A stretch of DNA of 64,000 nucleotides, taken from NCBI GenBank assembly GCA_963974125.1, contig CAXBCH010000016.1, positions 1-64,000 on the forward strand, written 5' to 3'. The DNA is from Haliea sp963974125 (GTDB lineage Bacteria > Pseudomonadota > Gammaproteobacteria > Pseudomonadales > Halieaceae). A model generated the notes under the pieces. That model was not told where the DNA came from. It made no database searches and saw nothing but the letters and a program-made list of their open reading frames with translations. Below are positions 35,442 to 43,508 of the stretch, piece after piece. The number at the start of each line of letters is the position of its first letter. The first letter of the stretch is position 1. The position numbers and the translations under genes were made by a program.

Positions 35442-36296
35442 TCAGATATCAGGATGCGTGTAGGCAGGGATTTCCGCAGGCGGCAAGGCCTCTGTGCCAT
35501 CCAGGGTGAACACCGGCAACTTTTCCCGCCAGGGAAAGTGCAGGCTGTGGGCGATCAAGCCCGTACGCTGGTTCGCGGGTAGCTGGCACATGGCAAGTAC
35601 GGTTTCAGCGAGGTATTCCACCGGCTCCGTCGGGTAATCCTCGGGGGTGAAGCGATCCGCCCCCGGGGTGCTGATGGCAGTGCTGGGTGCCACCACATTG
35701 ACGGCGATGTTGTCATTCTCCAGCTCTGCGGCGAGGCCCTGGGTAAAGCGGTTCAGGGCTAGCTTGACGGCCGCGTAGACAGTGGCACCACCCAGACGTT
35801 CCCAGTCGCCCCAGGGCTGAATCGGGCGCTGGGCCGTTACCGAACCGATATTCACGATCCAGCCGCCGCCATTTTTACGCATCTCCGCTACCGCTTCCTG
35901 GCAGAGGATGAAGGGGGCGCGAAGATAATGTTGAACCGTCAGGTCGAACATATCCCGGGGCATATCTTCAACCCTGGCATAGTGGGCAATGCCGGCGTTG
36001 TTGACCAGAATGTCCAGGCGGCCCGCTGTGGCGATGGTTCGGGGTACCAGGGACTTCAGATCGTCCACTGACTCGATATCCGCGCGCAGGGCAATGGCCT
36101 TGCCCCCGGTGCTCTCGATCAGGGAAACGGTCTCCGCCAGAGTGCCGGGAAACTCCGCGGATTGGTCCACGCTGCGGGCAGTGACGACGACTATGGCGCC
36201 GGCTGAGGCCAGGCGCTGGGCAATGGCGCGGCCGATGCCGCGGCTGGCCCCGGTGATCAGGGCGACCTTGCCCTGTAATGGGGTGGGTGCTGTCAT
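35442..36296 (-). CDS. SDR-family oxidoreductase
   Basis: 284 residues from ATG 36296 (GGAG 6 bases upstream). Motifs are TGASRGIGRAIA, VVVTARSVDQ (a basic residue after strand 2, suggesting NADP), VNNAGIAH, NIGSVTAQRP for Ser, and a catalytic Tyr/Lys in VYAAVKLALN. A long insertion precedes the catalytic Tyr (IQPWGDWERLGGA). The last 40 residues (HSLHFPWREKLPVF...) are outside the usual SDR fold. It is last in a three-gene minus operon with the Dabb protein, 14 bases upstream, and a small coupled protein. Confidence 0.92.
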   Translation of the reverse strand: MTAPTPLQGKVALITGASRGIGRAIAQRLASAGAIVVVTARSVDQSAEFPGTLAETVSLIESTGGKAIALRADIESVDDLKSLVPRTIATAGRLDILVNNAGIAHYARVEDMPRDMFDLTVQHYLRAPFILCQEAVAEMRKNGGGWIVNIGSVTAQRPIQPWGDWERLGGATVYAAVKLALNRFTQGLAAELENDNIAVNVVAPSTAISTPGADRFTPEDYPTEPVEYLAETVLAMCQLPANQRTGLIAHSLHFPWREKLPVFTLDGTEALPPAEIPAYTHPDI

Positions 36297-36310
36297 GGTA
36301 CTCTCCTTTC

Positions 36311-36943
36311 TCATTCAGTGCGTACGATGATGCTGCTCTGCAATGGACAGAATACGTGACACAGGCCCGTGTCCACGATCCAGGCGTCTGGAAACTCGGG
36401 ATCGAAACGTCGGTCCACCCAGCCCCAGTGGTAGGGGTGCAGTAGGTATTCCCCCATCAAGCCGTCTATGGAGGCGTATTCCTGCTGCCACACATGAGTC
36501 CAGCGCGATCCCGGCGTGGTCACCCGGGCCAGGCGCCAGTTGCGGATCGCCGCCATGTAGCGGGGCATACCCAGCAGTTCCTGCTCGAAGGCCTCGACGT
36601 CAGTGGCGTGAACTCCCTTGCGCACGTGGAGCAGCAGGGTGCGCCAGATGCCCTGGCGCAGACCGGGATCTCGCTGGCCGCTGTCCACGGTGTAATAGCA
36701 GACGGCGTCGGCGCTGGCGAAGCCGGGCAGGCTGCTGAAGTCCATTGCGGGTTGTTCGGTGTTGGCATTCCACTTCAGGTCGACAGTGAATTGCCCGCCT
36801 CCCCAGCAGCCTTCCAGGTTGCGGCCGCAGTACCAGTCGGCAAGACTTCCGGCTGCGCTTAGCTGGCTGCGCAGAGTGCTCTCGGCGGCTTCGAGGTCGG
36901 CCCCCTCCTGCAAGAATAGTTGTACGGTTTCAAGGGTGCTCAT
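36311..36943 (-). CDS. Dabb (stress-responsive A/B barrel) domain protein
   Basis: 210 residues from ATG 36943, inside the stop of the upstream gene. Two ferredoxin-like halves can be proposed. The second is a recognisable Dabb domain: WRTLLLHVRKGVHATDVEAFEQEL, SRWTHVWQQEYASIDGLMGEYL, and HPYHWGWVDRRFDPE. Dabb proteins are dimeric small-molecule binding or cyclase-type folds. The first half is of unknown type. It is co-expressed with a 114-residue partner and an SDR. Confidence 0.75.
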   Translation of the reverse strand: MSTLETVQLFLQEGADLEAAESTLRSQLSAAGSLADWYCGRNLEGCWGGGQFTVDLKWNANTEQPAMDFSSLPGFASADAVCYYTVDSGQRDPGLRQGIWRTLLLHVRKGVHATDVEAFEQELLGMPRYMAAIRNWRLARVTTPGSRWTHVWQQEYASIDGLMGEYLLHPYHWGWVDRRFDPEFPDAWIVDTGLCHVFCPLQSSIIVRTE

Positions 36944-37284
36944 ATGTCCTCCAGAGGCTTGGGGAGCGGTTGACCGGCATCGCCCAGCACATGGCGCCGC
37001 CGCTGCAGGCAGAGTTTGTCGACCGCCCCCCAGAAAGCAGTAACCTCCGGGCCGGCGGTGCCCCGCATGGTGTAATAGCCGTAAATATCCGTCACTTCCC
37101 ACAACAGCCACAGCGTATTGTGCTGATTATCGAGTTGAACCGGTGGAGACACCCAGCGCTGGGCGAGGGTGAGTGTATGGCGGGCAGGCAGCCCCGGCAG
37201 GTACCCGTTTTCCAGCAGCTGCAGTACGGTATGAATGTCATCGGGCTGCAGGACAATCTCGTCCAGAATGTGTACCTCGCTCAC
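36940..37284 (-). CDS. Small protein coupled to Dabb gene, unknown
   Basis: 114 residues from GTG 37284, chosen because GGAGG lies 5 bases upstream. It is soluble, and I do not recognise a named domain. The segments VSEVHILDEIVLQPDD, HTLTLAQRWVSPPV, LWLLWEVTDIYGYY and FWGAVDKLC suggest a small ferredoxin-like or polyketide-cyclase-like alpha/beta fold. It overlaps the Dabb gene by ATGA, so the two products may form a heteromer. The candidate operator copy D lies 64 bases upstream, between it and the divergent VOC gene. Confidence 0.7.
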   Translation of the reverse strand: MSEVHILDEIVLQPDDIHTVLQLLENGYLPGLPARHTLTLAQRWVSPPVQLDNQHNTLWLLWEVTDIYGYYTMRGTAGPEVTAFWGAVDKLCLQRRRHVLGDAGQPLPKPLEDI

Positions 37285-37348
37285 AGTAACCTCCAGCAGC
37301 AGCGGTTGATAATAGTTTTCATACTTGTGTTCTCGACAGTGTGGATGC

Positions 37349-37367
37349 AATTATCTTACTATTAAAA
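37349..37367. promoter_or_regulatory. Candidate operator, TTA-N9-TAA motif, copy D
   Basis: Read on the minus strand it is TTTTAATAGTAAGATAATT, matching the shared pattern at all ten invariant positions. It lies between divergent start codons (minus GTG 37284 and plus ATG 37404), so one site could control both operons. Confidence 0.5.
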
Positions 37368-37403
37368 TAATACAATGTTAAACACCTCTTCAGGAGAACA
37401 ATA

Positions 37404-37814
37404 ATGGCAGACAGCAAACCCCGCTCGCTTTTTACCAAACTCATCGTCGACGACGAAGAAAAGATGGCCGAGTACTACAGCGAAGTCTATGGTCTGCAAG
37501 TGGTAGTGAGAGTTGCCGGCGACGGTGACGGCCTTGGTGAACCGTTCCGCGAGGTGATTCTCGGCACCAGTGCCAGCATGGAAGGAGAGACTCTGGTGAT
37601 GTTCAGGTTCACCGCTCGTTGCAAGCCCCGTGACCAGCAGGTCATTCTTGGCTTTGTAACCGATGATATCGAGGCCCTGAGGGAGCGAATCGTCGTCAAT
37701 GGTGGTGCGCTGGTAGGTGAACTCAAGGATATGCCGGAGCACGGAGTTCGGGTACAGTTTGCCACCGACCCCGAGGGCGCGCTGACCGAGAATGTGCAGT
37801 TGCTGGCGGGCTGA
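37404..37814 (+). CDS. VOC-family (glyoxalase/dioxygenase fold) protein
   Basis: 136 residues with the VOC pattern: FTKLIVDDEEKMAEYYSEVYGLQVVVR at the start, FREVILGTS, a domain-crossing LVMFRF, ILGFVTDDIEALRERIVVNGGAL and QFATDPEGALTENVQLLAG. The metal site usually has His/Glu/Gln at strand ends; here the clearest acidic ends are REVIL and TENVQ, with no obvious His, so metal use is doubtful. Enzyme or ligand-binding role is unknown. It is followed 29 bases later by an MFS transporter on the same strand. Confidence 0.82.
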   Translation: MADSKPRSLFTKLIVDDEEKMAEYYSEVYGLQVVVRVAGDGDGLGEPFREVILGTSASMEGETLVMFRFTARCKPRDQQVILGFVTDDIEALRERIVVNGGALVGELKDMPEHGVRVQFATDPEGALTENVQLLAG

Positions 37815-37843
37815 GCTAGAAGATTGGCGTATCGTACGCCGGC

Positions 37844-39028
37844 ATGACACAGAACGCGGCCCTCACGCCTGGCACTGCCGCCTATCGTCGCGCCAACCTG
37901 GCCCTGTTCCTCGGTGGCTGGGCGACTTTTGCTCTACTCTACGGTCCCCAGCCGCTGCTGCCACTTTTTGCCGGCGAGTTTGAAGTTTCCGCTGCCTCCG
38001 CCAGCTTGCTGGTGTCGATGGCCACCGCCACCCTGGCTCTGACACTGATCCCCGCCAGCCTGCTGGCAGACCGCTACGGCCGCTCGCGGATGATGAAGGG
38101 CTCCCTTGTTCTCGCTGTGCTGTGCGCATTGCTGCTGCCGCTGGCGGAGACCTTTCTGCAGCTGGTGGTGCTTCGTGGTCTGGCGGGGATCGCAACGGCG
38201 GGCCTTCCGGCCGCCGCTATGGCATGGTTGGGAGACGAAATGTCTCCCATTGCTCGTGGCCGGGCAATGGGTCTCTATATCGCCGGGAATGCCCTGGGAG
38301 GTATGTCCGGTCGCTTCCTGGCCGCGCTGGTGGCTGACCTGGCCAGCTGGCAGGTGGCCTTCATGTTTCTGGGTTTGCTGGGTCTGGGCGCAGCGATGGC
38401 CTTTTGGTATTTGCTCCCCCCTGCGCTGCTCTTCACGCCGCGCTCTTTGCGTCCTCGGGCCCTGTTGCGGGATACGATGCTATTGTTGCGCGATCCGGGG
38501 CTGCCCTGGCTATTCCTGGTGGCGTTTCTATTGATGGGTGCCTTCGTCTCCTTCTACAACTATCTGGGGTTTCGGTTATCACTTGCCCCCTTCGAGCTTG
38601 GGCAAACCGCAATCGGAGCGCTCTTTTTGCTTTATGCCCTTGGCACCTGGTCTTCGGCCGCGTCGGGGCGTTTGGTTGACCGGCATGGGCCCTGGCGCGT
38701 AACGCTGGCGATGGCCGGGATGATGGGTGCGGGGCTGCTCTTCAGCCTGACGGTCAATCTGTCGGTTCTGATTGCGGGTGTGGCCTTGTTCACCTTCGGT
38801 TTCTTCGGTGTGCACGCCACCGCCAGTGGCTGGGTGGGTGCCCGGTCACAATCACGCCGGGCGTTGGCCTCTGCCTTGTATCTGACCAGCTATTACCTGG
38901 GGGGCAGTATCCCGCCGCTGGTGGCCGGCATTGTCTGGGATCGTGGTCAATGGCCGGCGATGGTGCTGCTGCTGACAGTGTTGTTGCTTTTTCTTCTGGG
39001 AGTAGTGCTCAGGTTGAGGCATCGGTAA
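37844..39028 (+). CDS. MFS transporter, YnfM-like
   Basis: 394 residues with 12 predicted membrane helices. The signature loops of the major facilitator superfamily are visible: LLADRYGRSRMMKG between TM2 and TM3, AMAWLGDEMSPIARGRAMGL near TM5, and SGRLVDRHGPWRVT in the second half. It is a secondary transporter using the proton gradient, similar in layout to the YnfM/arabinose-efflux branch. It shares a transcript with the VOC gene and possibly the copy D operator. Import or export of a catabolic intermediate is likely, but the direction cannot be told. Confidence 0.9.
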   Translation: MTQNAALTPGTAAYRRANLALFLGGWATFALLYGPQPLLPLFAGEFEVSAASASLLVSMATATLALTLIPASLLADRYGRSRMMKGSLVLAVLCALLLPLAETFLQLVVLRGLAGIATAGLPAAAMAWLGDEMSPIARGRAMGLYIAGNALGGMSGRFLAALVADLASWQVAFMFLGLLGLGAAMAFWYLLPPALLFTPRSLRPRALLRDTMLLLRDPGLPWLFLVAFLLMGAFVSFYNYLGFRLSLAPFELGQTAIGALFLLYALGTWSSAASGRLVDRHGPWRVTLAMAGMMGAGLLFSLTVNLSVLIAGVALFTFGFFGVHATASGWVGARSQSRRALASALYLTSYYLGGSIPPLVAGIVWDRGQWPAMVLLLTVLLLFLLGVVLRLRHR

Positions 39029-39126
39029 TTACAGCCGGCAAGTACCTGCAGTCGACAATCCCCGCGAGGAAACTGCCGCCAGTGCTCGGGAGCAATCGCA
39101 CCGATCAAGCACTGTGACTCCCGGAT

Positions 39127-39555
39127 TCAGGATCCGCGTTGCCACACCAGCACGGCCCTGCTGCCCTGCTCATTCACGGCCGCGGACAGAGTCAGTCGCT
39201 CGCCCTCCAGCTGGTAGTGGCGGGGGAACTCGCTGCCGGCCCAGCCCAGCACCGAGGCGCCGCGGAGGTGGTGGGTGATGATGGCCTTTTTGCTGTCCAC
39301 AGTGTAGCGGCCGAAATAGCTGCTGTAGCAGGCATAGGACACGGCGAGATCGGCGCTCAAGCCGGGGGGCAGTTGCTCCGGCGCCGGCGGCTTCGCCCCG
39401 GGTTGCATGAGATGCACGGACATGTGGCCACCCGGGCTATAGAAGAGCAGGCCTTCGGGTTGCTCGCCCATGGGGTGTACGACGCTGCCGTCGGATTGCT
39501 GCAGCTCATAGGCGTGCAACAGCCAGCAGCCCTGTAGCGGTTCCTCTGCAGTCAC
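39127..39555 (-). CDS. Lipocalin-like domain protein
   Basis: 142 residues from GTG 39555 (GGGAGG 9 bases upstream), with another in-frame GTG at 39585. It fits the bacterial lipocalin-like family (PF13924 type): LQGCWLLHAYELQQSDGS, GLLFYSPGGHMSVHLM, ACYSSYFGRYTVD, RHYQLEGERLTLSA. It has no signal peptide, so it is probably a cytoplasmic small-molecule binder or unusual enzyme. It is last in a minus-strand unit with the EthD protein and sulfotransferase, 60-base gaps apart. Confidence 0.8.
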   Translation of the reverse strand: MTAEEPLQGCWLLHAYELQQSDGSVVHPMGEQPEGLLFYSPGGHMSVHLMQPGAKPPAPEQLPPGLSADLAVSYACYSSYFGRYTVDSKKAIITHHLRGASVLGWAGSEFPRHYQLEGERLTLSAAVNEQGSRAVLVWQRGS

Positions 39556-39615
39556 GTTTGCCTGCCTCCCTGTGGATGTAACCACGGCCTGCGCAGGACG
39601 GCGCGGACCGTGTGT

Positions 39616-39972
39616 TCAGTTGCAGTCCGAGATGTGCTCATCGACTACGAACATGCGGGTGTGCGAGCGGTCCAGGAAGTTTTCCTCGTCCTCGGCAATG
39701 CGCCCACCGATGTCCGGTTGCGCACTCAGTGCCATGGCGGCGTCGTAGGCGGCCTGGTCGGCAAACCAGATTTCAGTGATGACGTCGAAGTCCCGTTCCG
39801 CAGCAGCCTCGTTGATAAAGGCGCCCTCGGGACGAATGAAGTTGCGCCGATAGCCGCAGACCTGCGGCAGCAGGCTGCGGATCAACGGCACGTGACGGCT
39901 TTCATAGTAGTCGATGAAGGCCTCGCGAGAGAGGCCTGGCTTGCACTTCAGCAGGGCGATCGATTTATACAC
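39616..39972 (-). CDS. EthD-domain protein
   Basis: 118 residues from GTG 39972 (AAGGA 6 bases upstream). It has the EthD/REDY pattern: SIALLKCKPGLSREAFIDYYESRHVPLIRSLLP, then RDFDVITEIWFADQAAYDAAMA and EENFLDRSHTRMFVVDEH. This dimeric ferredoxin-like fold is found with ring-cleaving and ether-degrading enzymes, and in some cases acts as a decarboxylase or cyclase. It lies 59 bases after the sulfotransferase gene on the same strand. Confidence 0.85.
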   Translation of the reverse strand: MYKSIALLKCKPGLSREAFIDYYESRHVPLIRSLLPQVCGYRRNFIRPEGAFINEAAAERDFDVITEIWFADQAAYDAAMALSAQPDIGGRIAEDEENFLDRSHTRMFVVDEHISDCN

Positions 39973-40031
39973 AGGGTTTCCTTGTTTGCAGGATATCTGG
40001 ATTGGTGTGATGGGCCAGAGAATGCTCGTAC

Positions 40032-41285
40032 TCAACTGTGCTCCGCGCGTATCGGGAACTGTTCGAAATAGAAACTGAAACGTTCCCGCAGCGCCGCCGG
40101 ATCGACCCCGAAGTCGCCCTTCAGGTCGTAGACCATCTTGCCCTCCTTGCCGCGGGGGTGCGCGTCGACGAAAGCCTGCATCTGCGCCCGGGCAGTTGCC
40201 GTCAGTTCCACGCCCGCAGTCGCGTAGATCTGTTCCACCGTGGCCATGTCGTCCGCCATGAATTCGTGGAACAGTATGTCGATGCTCTGTTGTGCCGGAA
40301 AACACTGCCGGTCGCGTACGCAGGCGCGCAGCAGGTGCTCCACGCGATCACTCCAGTACTCGACAATGGCCCGGGTATCAATGCGCTTGCGGCTCATGCG
40401 GTAGCCATAGGCGAGCATGGTCACCGCGGACTGGATGACCGCCACCGGGTCGCGGTGGGTGATAACACAGGTGGCATCCGGGAACACGGTCCGCAGTACC
40501 GGCAACTGCTCCAGGTGCTGCGGGCACTTCAGCACCCAGCGGTCCGGTCCCCGACCCGACTGCAGCAGTTTGAGAACATCGCGCATGTACTGGTAGTGGG
40601 GTGTCTGGTCGTGCTGGTAGTAGTGGTCGCGCCAGCGCGGGCTGGGGGCGAGCCACTCGAAGTTGTAGGACGCAAAGTCCGGCCCCATCAGTTCCAGCTC
40701 TTCGTGGATGTGATCCGGATGCATCGGGTGCATCGCCGCCAGCAGCGGGGTGACCCGCTGCATGCCCTGCCACGCTTCCTCGCAGCGCTGGTAGCGCGGA
40801 TCCACGCCATCGGGCGCCAGCATTTCGCCGGGCAGGGGCACCGGCTCGTAGGATTCCCACAGCGGCAGGGACCGGAACCGGGTGTCGGCGGCCAGCAGGT
40901 TGAGCAGGTGGGTGGTGCCGGAGCGGGGCAGGCCGGCGACGATGAGGGGTTGGCGGATTTCCTGCTCGAGAATGCCGGGATGGCGCTGCCACTGGTCCTG
41001 AATCAACAGGCGATTGCTGGCATAGCGGACCAGGTAGCCAAACAGGTTGGCACGCTGGCTGCCGGTCATGTCCGGGTCATTCCCCCACTCGTCCAACAGC
41101 AGTCGCAGACGTTCACGAAAGTCTTCCGACCCGAAATCCGTCAGCCCGGTGCGCTCACGGGCGGCGGCCAGCACTGCCGCCTCGCTGAAATCGATTTGCT
41201 GCTGTTCCCCGTAGGCCATTGCGGCACGCTGGACATCTGTCAGCCGGGGATGGGCGAGGTCGTCAATACGGATGGCGTTGGACAT
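40032..41285 (-). CDS. Sulfotransferase (PF13469 type), copy 1
   Basis: 417 residues. The 5'-PAPS phosphosulfate loop LIVAGLPRSGTTHLLNLL is near residue 110 and the 3'-phosphate site VITHRDPVAVIQSAVTM near 275, with WVLKCPQHLEQLP before it. It transfers sulfate from PAPS to a hydroxyl acceptor. In this cluster a steroid-, terpenoid- or phenol-like alcohol is plausible. Members of this family in catabolic islands may instead activate hydroxyls by other acyl chemistry, so sulfonation is not proven. It pairs with a divergently encoded LLM oxidoreductase, as does sulfotransferase copy 2. Confidence 0.88.
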   Translation of the reverse strand: MSNAIRIDDLAHPRLTDVQRAAMAYGEQQQIDFSEAAVLAAARERTGLTDFGSEDFRERLRLLLDEWGNDPDMTGSQRANLFGYLVRYASNRLLIQDQWQRHPGILEQEIRQPLIVAGLPRSGTTHLLNLLAADTRFRSLPLWESYEPVPLPGEMLAPDGVDPRYQRCEEAWQGMQRVTPLLAAMHPMHPDHIHEELELMGPDFASYNFEWLAPSPRWRDHYYQHDQTPHYQYMRDVLKLLQSGRGPDRWVLKCPQHLEQLPVLRTVFPDATCVITHRDPVAVIQSAVTMLAYGYRMSRKRIDTRAIVEYWSDRVEHLLRACVRDRQCFPAQQSIDILFHEFMADDMATVEQIYATAGVELTATARAQMQAFVDAHPRGKEGKMVYDLKGDFGVDPAALRERFSFYFEQFPIRAEHS

Positions 41286-41364
41286 GGGCTGCTTCAGTTC
41301 AAGTTATTGATTTCGAGCCTGCCGTTCCTGTCCGCGGACAGTGTGCAACTGGCATTGCGCTGCA

Positions 41365-41384
41365 GCTTGCAGTGTAATGCAAGC
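41365..41384. promoter_or_regulatory. Palindrome in sulfotransferase/LLM divergent gap
   Basis: GCTTGCA-gtgtaa-TGCAAGC, a perfect 7-base-arm inverted repeat, located 79 bases from ATG 41285 (minus) and 74 bases from ATG 41459 (plus). It is typical in size for a TetR or GntR operator controlling both directions. Confidence 0.5.
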
Positions 41385-41458
41385 GTTGAACAGATGGCAG
41401 GCTATTGCAAAGCACCCGGCCCGCGAAAGTTCCCGGCACGATTCAAGGAGTTGAACTG

Positions 41459-42328
41459 ATGAAATTCTGGCAATCCCTGGCCTGGTGCGAGCCAGAGCAA
41501 CTGGTAGCGGTAGCGCAATTCGCCGAGGAGCTGGGTTTCGAAGGCGTTCTGAATGCCGACCATGCGGTTTTTCCCGAGACCGTCAACGCACCTTATCCCT
41601 ATTCCGGGGACGGCAAACCGCCGATGACAGCGGATTCACCTTACCCGGATTGCTGGGTCAGCATCGCCTTCATGGCGGCGGCGACGACCCGGCTGCGCCT
41701 GTCGACATCGGTGTACGTGCTGCCGCTGCGCAATCCGTTTGAGGTCGCCAAGGCGGCCGGTTCACTGGCGATCTTCAGTGACAACCGCTTTGCGCTGGGC
41801 ATTGGCGCGGGCTGGATGAAAGACGAGTTCGATATCTACGGCGTGCAATTCAGCGGCCGCGGCAAGCGCATGGACGAGATGATCGCGGTACTGCGCAAGC
41901 TGTGGCAAGGCGGCATGGTTGAGCACGAGGGGCCGCACTACACCTTCCCCCGCCTGTGCATTGAGCCGGCGCCATCGCAGCAGATACCGATCTATGTGGG
42001 TGGTGCCAACGACGCAGCGCTCAGGCGCGCCGCGTTTCGCGGTGAGGGCTGGTTGGGTGCAGGCAACGCGCCGGACGAGGTGCCCGCCATCATGGCCAGG
42101 CTGCAGCAGTATCGCCGCGAGGCGGGGCGCGAGTCAGAACCTTTCGAGACCATCGTCGGCCTTACCACCAGTCCCGACCTGGATACCTTCAAGCGGCTGC
42201 GCGAGCAGGGCATGACCGCCGGAGTCAATCTGCCTTTCTCCTTTGCCCTCGGTACCCGCTCTTCACTGGATGCCAAGAAGCGGTTTATGGAAGATTTCGC
42301 CAGGCAGTTTGTGCAGCCGCTCGGTTGA
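41459..42328 (+). CDS. LLM-class flavin/F420-type oxidoreductase, copy 1
   Basis: 289 residues from ATG 41459 (AAGGAG 8 bases upstream). It is a luciferase-like monooxygenase TIM barrel with LGFEGVLNADHAVFP, ATTRLRLSTSVYVLPLRNP near residue 80, RFALGIGAGWMKDEFDIYG and GRGKRMDEMI. The pattern is close to the TIGR03619-like subfamily annotated as F420-dependent, but FMN use is also possible. Its substrate is probably an alcohol, ketone or alkane derivative. It is single on this strand, divergent from sulfotransferase copy 1. Confidence 0.88.
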   Translation: MKFWQSLAWCEPEQLVAVAQFAEELGFEGVLNADHAVFPETVNAPYPYSGDGKPPMTADSPYPDCWVSIAFMAAATTRLRLSTSVYVLPLRNPFEVAKAAGSLAIFSDNRFALGIGAGWMKDEFDIYGVQFSGRGKRMDEMIAVLRKLWQGGMVEHEGPHYTFPRLCIEPAPSQQIPIYVGGANDAALRRAAFRGEGWLGAGNAPDEVPAIMARLQQYRREAGRESEPFETIVGLTTSPDLDTFKRLREQGMTAGVNLPFSFALGTRSSLDAKKRFMEDFARQFVQPLG

Positions 42329-42370
42329 GAGGCCTGGCTGGCCGAGTCACCCCCCCAGCGGGGTTCCTTG

Positions 42371-43033
42371 CTAGAAAGTGGCGGGGTCGTACAGCTCCTG
42401 CAGCAATTCCGGTGTGCTTTCGCAGACTTCGGTCAGCACGTTGGCCCGCAGCTCGACCGCCGCAGGCGGAGTCAGCCCGCTCAGTGCACTGCCGCCTTCC
42501 GGCAACCAGAGGCTCAGTACCGCGTCGCAGGGAAACCGGCCCTCGCCCTCGGGTGTGAAGGACTGGGCGTAGTCGACAGTGACACGGAGCAGACGGGCGT
42601 GAGCAGCCGCCAGTTCCTCGCCCCAGCTGTTCACGGCGTCACGAAACGCGCTGGTGTCTCCGCCTCCACTCAGCATCAGCATTTGCCGCCGTGTTCCCGC
42701 CGGCGCAATATCACGCGGGCGGCCCGAGAGCAGTATTTCCTCGGCGCCCGCGGGGCGAATCAGGCTCTGATCCATGAACCGGCGCTCATCCTCGTCCAGA
42801 ATCTCGCGCACGCGACCACTGTGCACGCCGGCGATATCCACCCCGTCGTCGAAGAAAAATTCGGTGATGACATCAAAATCCACCTCGGGGGCGGATGACA
42901 GCACGTGGTTGCGCACATATTTGCTGAACGGGAAATAGCGGCTGCCCAGTCGCGAATGGCCGGTTTCATAGTAGTCGCGGAAAGCCTCTCGGGTCGAGTC
43001 GGGGCGGCGAGAGAGCAGGCAGACAGATTTCAT
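42371..43033 (-). CDS. Two-domain EthD-type protein
   Basis: 220 residues from ATG 43033 (AAGGA 6 bases upstream). The first half is EthD-like (SVCLLSRRPDSTREAFRDYYETGHSRLGSRYF, DFDVITEFFFDDGVD, RRFMDQSLIRPAGAEEILL). The second half (MLMLSGGGDTSAFRDAVNSWGEELAA..., PCDAVLSLWLPE) looks like a degenerate second copy of the fold, so the chain may form an internal pseudo-dimer. Similar regions occur at 39616 and 36311, so three ferredoxin-like barrel proteins are spread over the island. Function unknown. Confidence 0.78.
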   Translation of the reverse strand: MKSVCLLSRRPDSTREAFRDYYETGHSRLGSRYFPFSKYVRNHVLSSAPEVDFDVITEFFFDDGVDIAGVHSGRVREILDEDERRFMDQSLIRPAGAEEILLSGRPRDIAPAGTRRQMLMLSGGGDTSAFRDAVNSWGEELAAAHARLLRVTVDYAQSFTPEGEGRFPCDAVLSLWLPEGGSALSGLTPPAAVELRANVLTEVCESTPELLQELYDPATF

Positions 43034-43183
43034 GGCAATTCCTTTATTCTGGCGCGGTTTGCGGAGTGGCAACTTTTTACTTCCGGCTGCGCAGCGTTTA
43101 TTGTGCCATTGGCTGGAGTCCGGCGCAGCTTTTCTGAACCGGAAAACAGCTTGTCAATGTGATCATCCACGGGAGGGACCTGT

Positions 43184-43486
43184 ATGCCAGCGATAGCCAT
43201 GACCAGTGCGGAGGTTCGCGAGCGCCTTGGAGAGCTGCCCGGCTGGGAACTGCGGGCCGACAAGCTGGTGCGCGAGTTCCGTTTTCCGGATTTCAACGCC
43301 GCTTTTGCCTTCATGACCCGCTGCGCCCTGCGGGCAGAGCAGCTGGACCACCATCCCGAGTGGTGCAATGTCTACAACCGGGTCAGGGTGGAGCTGACCA
43401 CTCACGACGCCGGTGGCATCACTGACAGGGACTTCATGCTCGCGGCGGCGATGCAGGACTACGCAGCCGCCAGTGCGGGCAGTTAG
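43184..43486 (+). CDS. phhB: Pterin-4a-carbinolamine dehydratase
   Basis: 100 residues with the family motif QLDHHPEWCNVYNRVRVELT, containing the conserved HHPEW and the later THDAGGITDRDFMLA. It dehydrates 4a-hydroxy-tetrahydropterin formed by aromatic amino-acid hydroxylases. No phenylalanine hydroxylase gene is near. ATG 43184 has GGGAGGG upstream; an in-frame second Met is at codon 6. It is divergent from the EthD gene and convergent with the acyl-CoA synthetase gene. Confidence 0.9.
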   Translation: MPAIAMTSAEVRERLGELPGWELRADKLVREFRFPDFNAAFAFMTRCALRAEQLDHHPEWCNVYNRVRVELTTHDAGGITDRDFMLAAAMQDYAAASAGS

Positions 43487-43508
43487 CGTTTGCTGGATAC
43501 TGCTGTCG

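Noticed and set aside
40038..41459. 473-codon frame opposite sulfotransferase copy 1
   Set aside because: Antisense shadow of a gene with clear PAPS motifs.
42348..42368. CCCC/GGGG hairpin after the LLM gene as terminator
   Set aside because: The stem is four base pairs with a weak T run; too little support.
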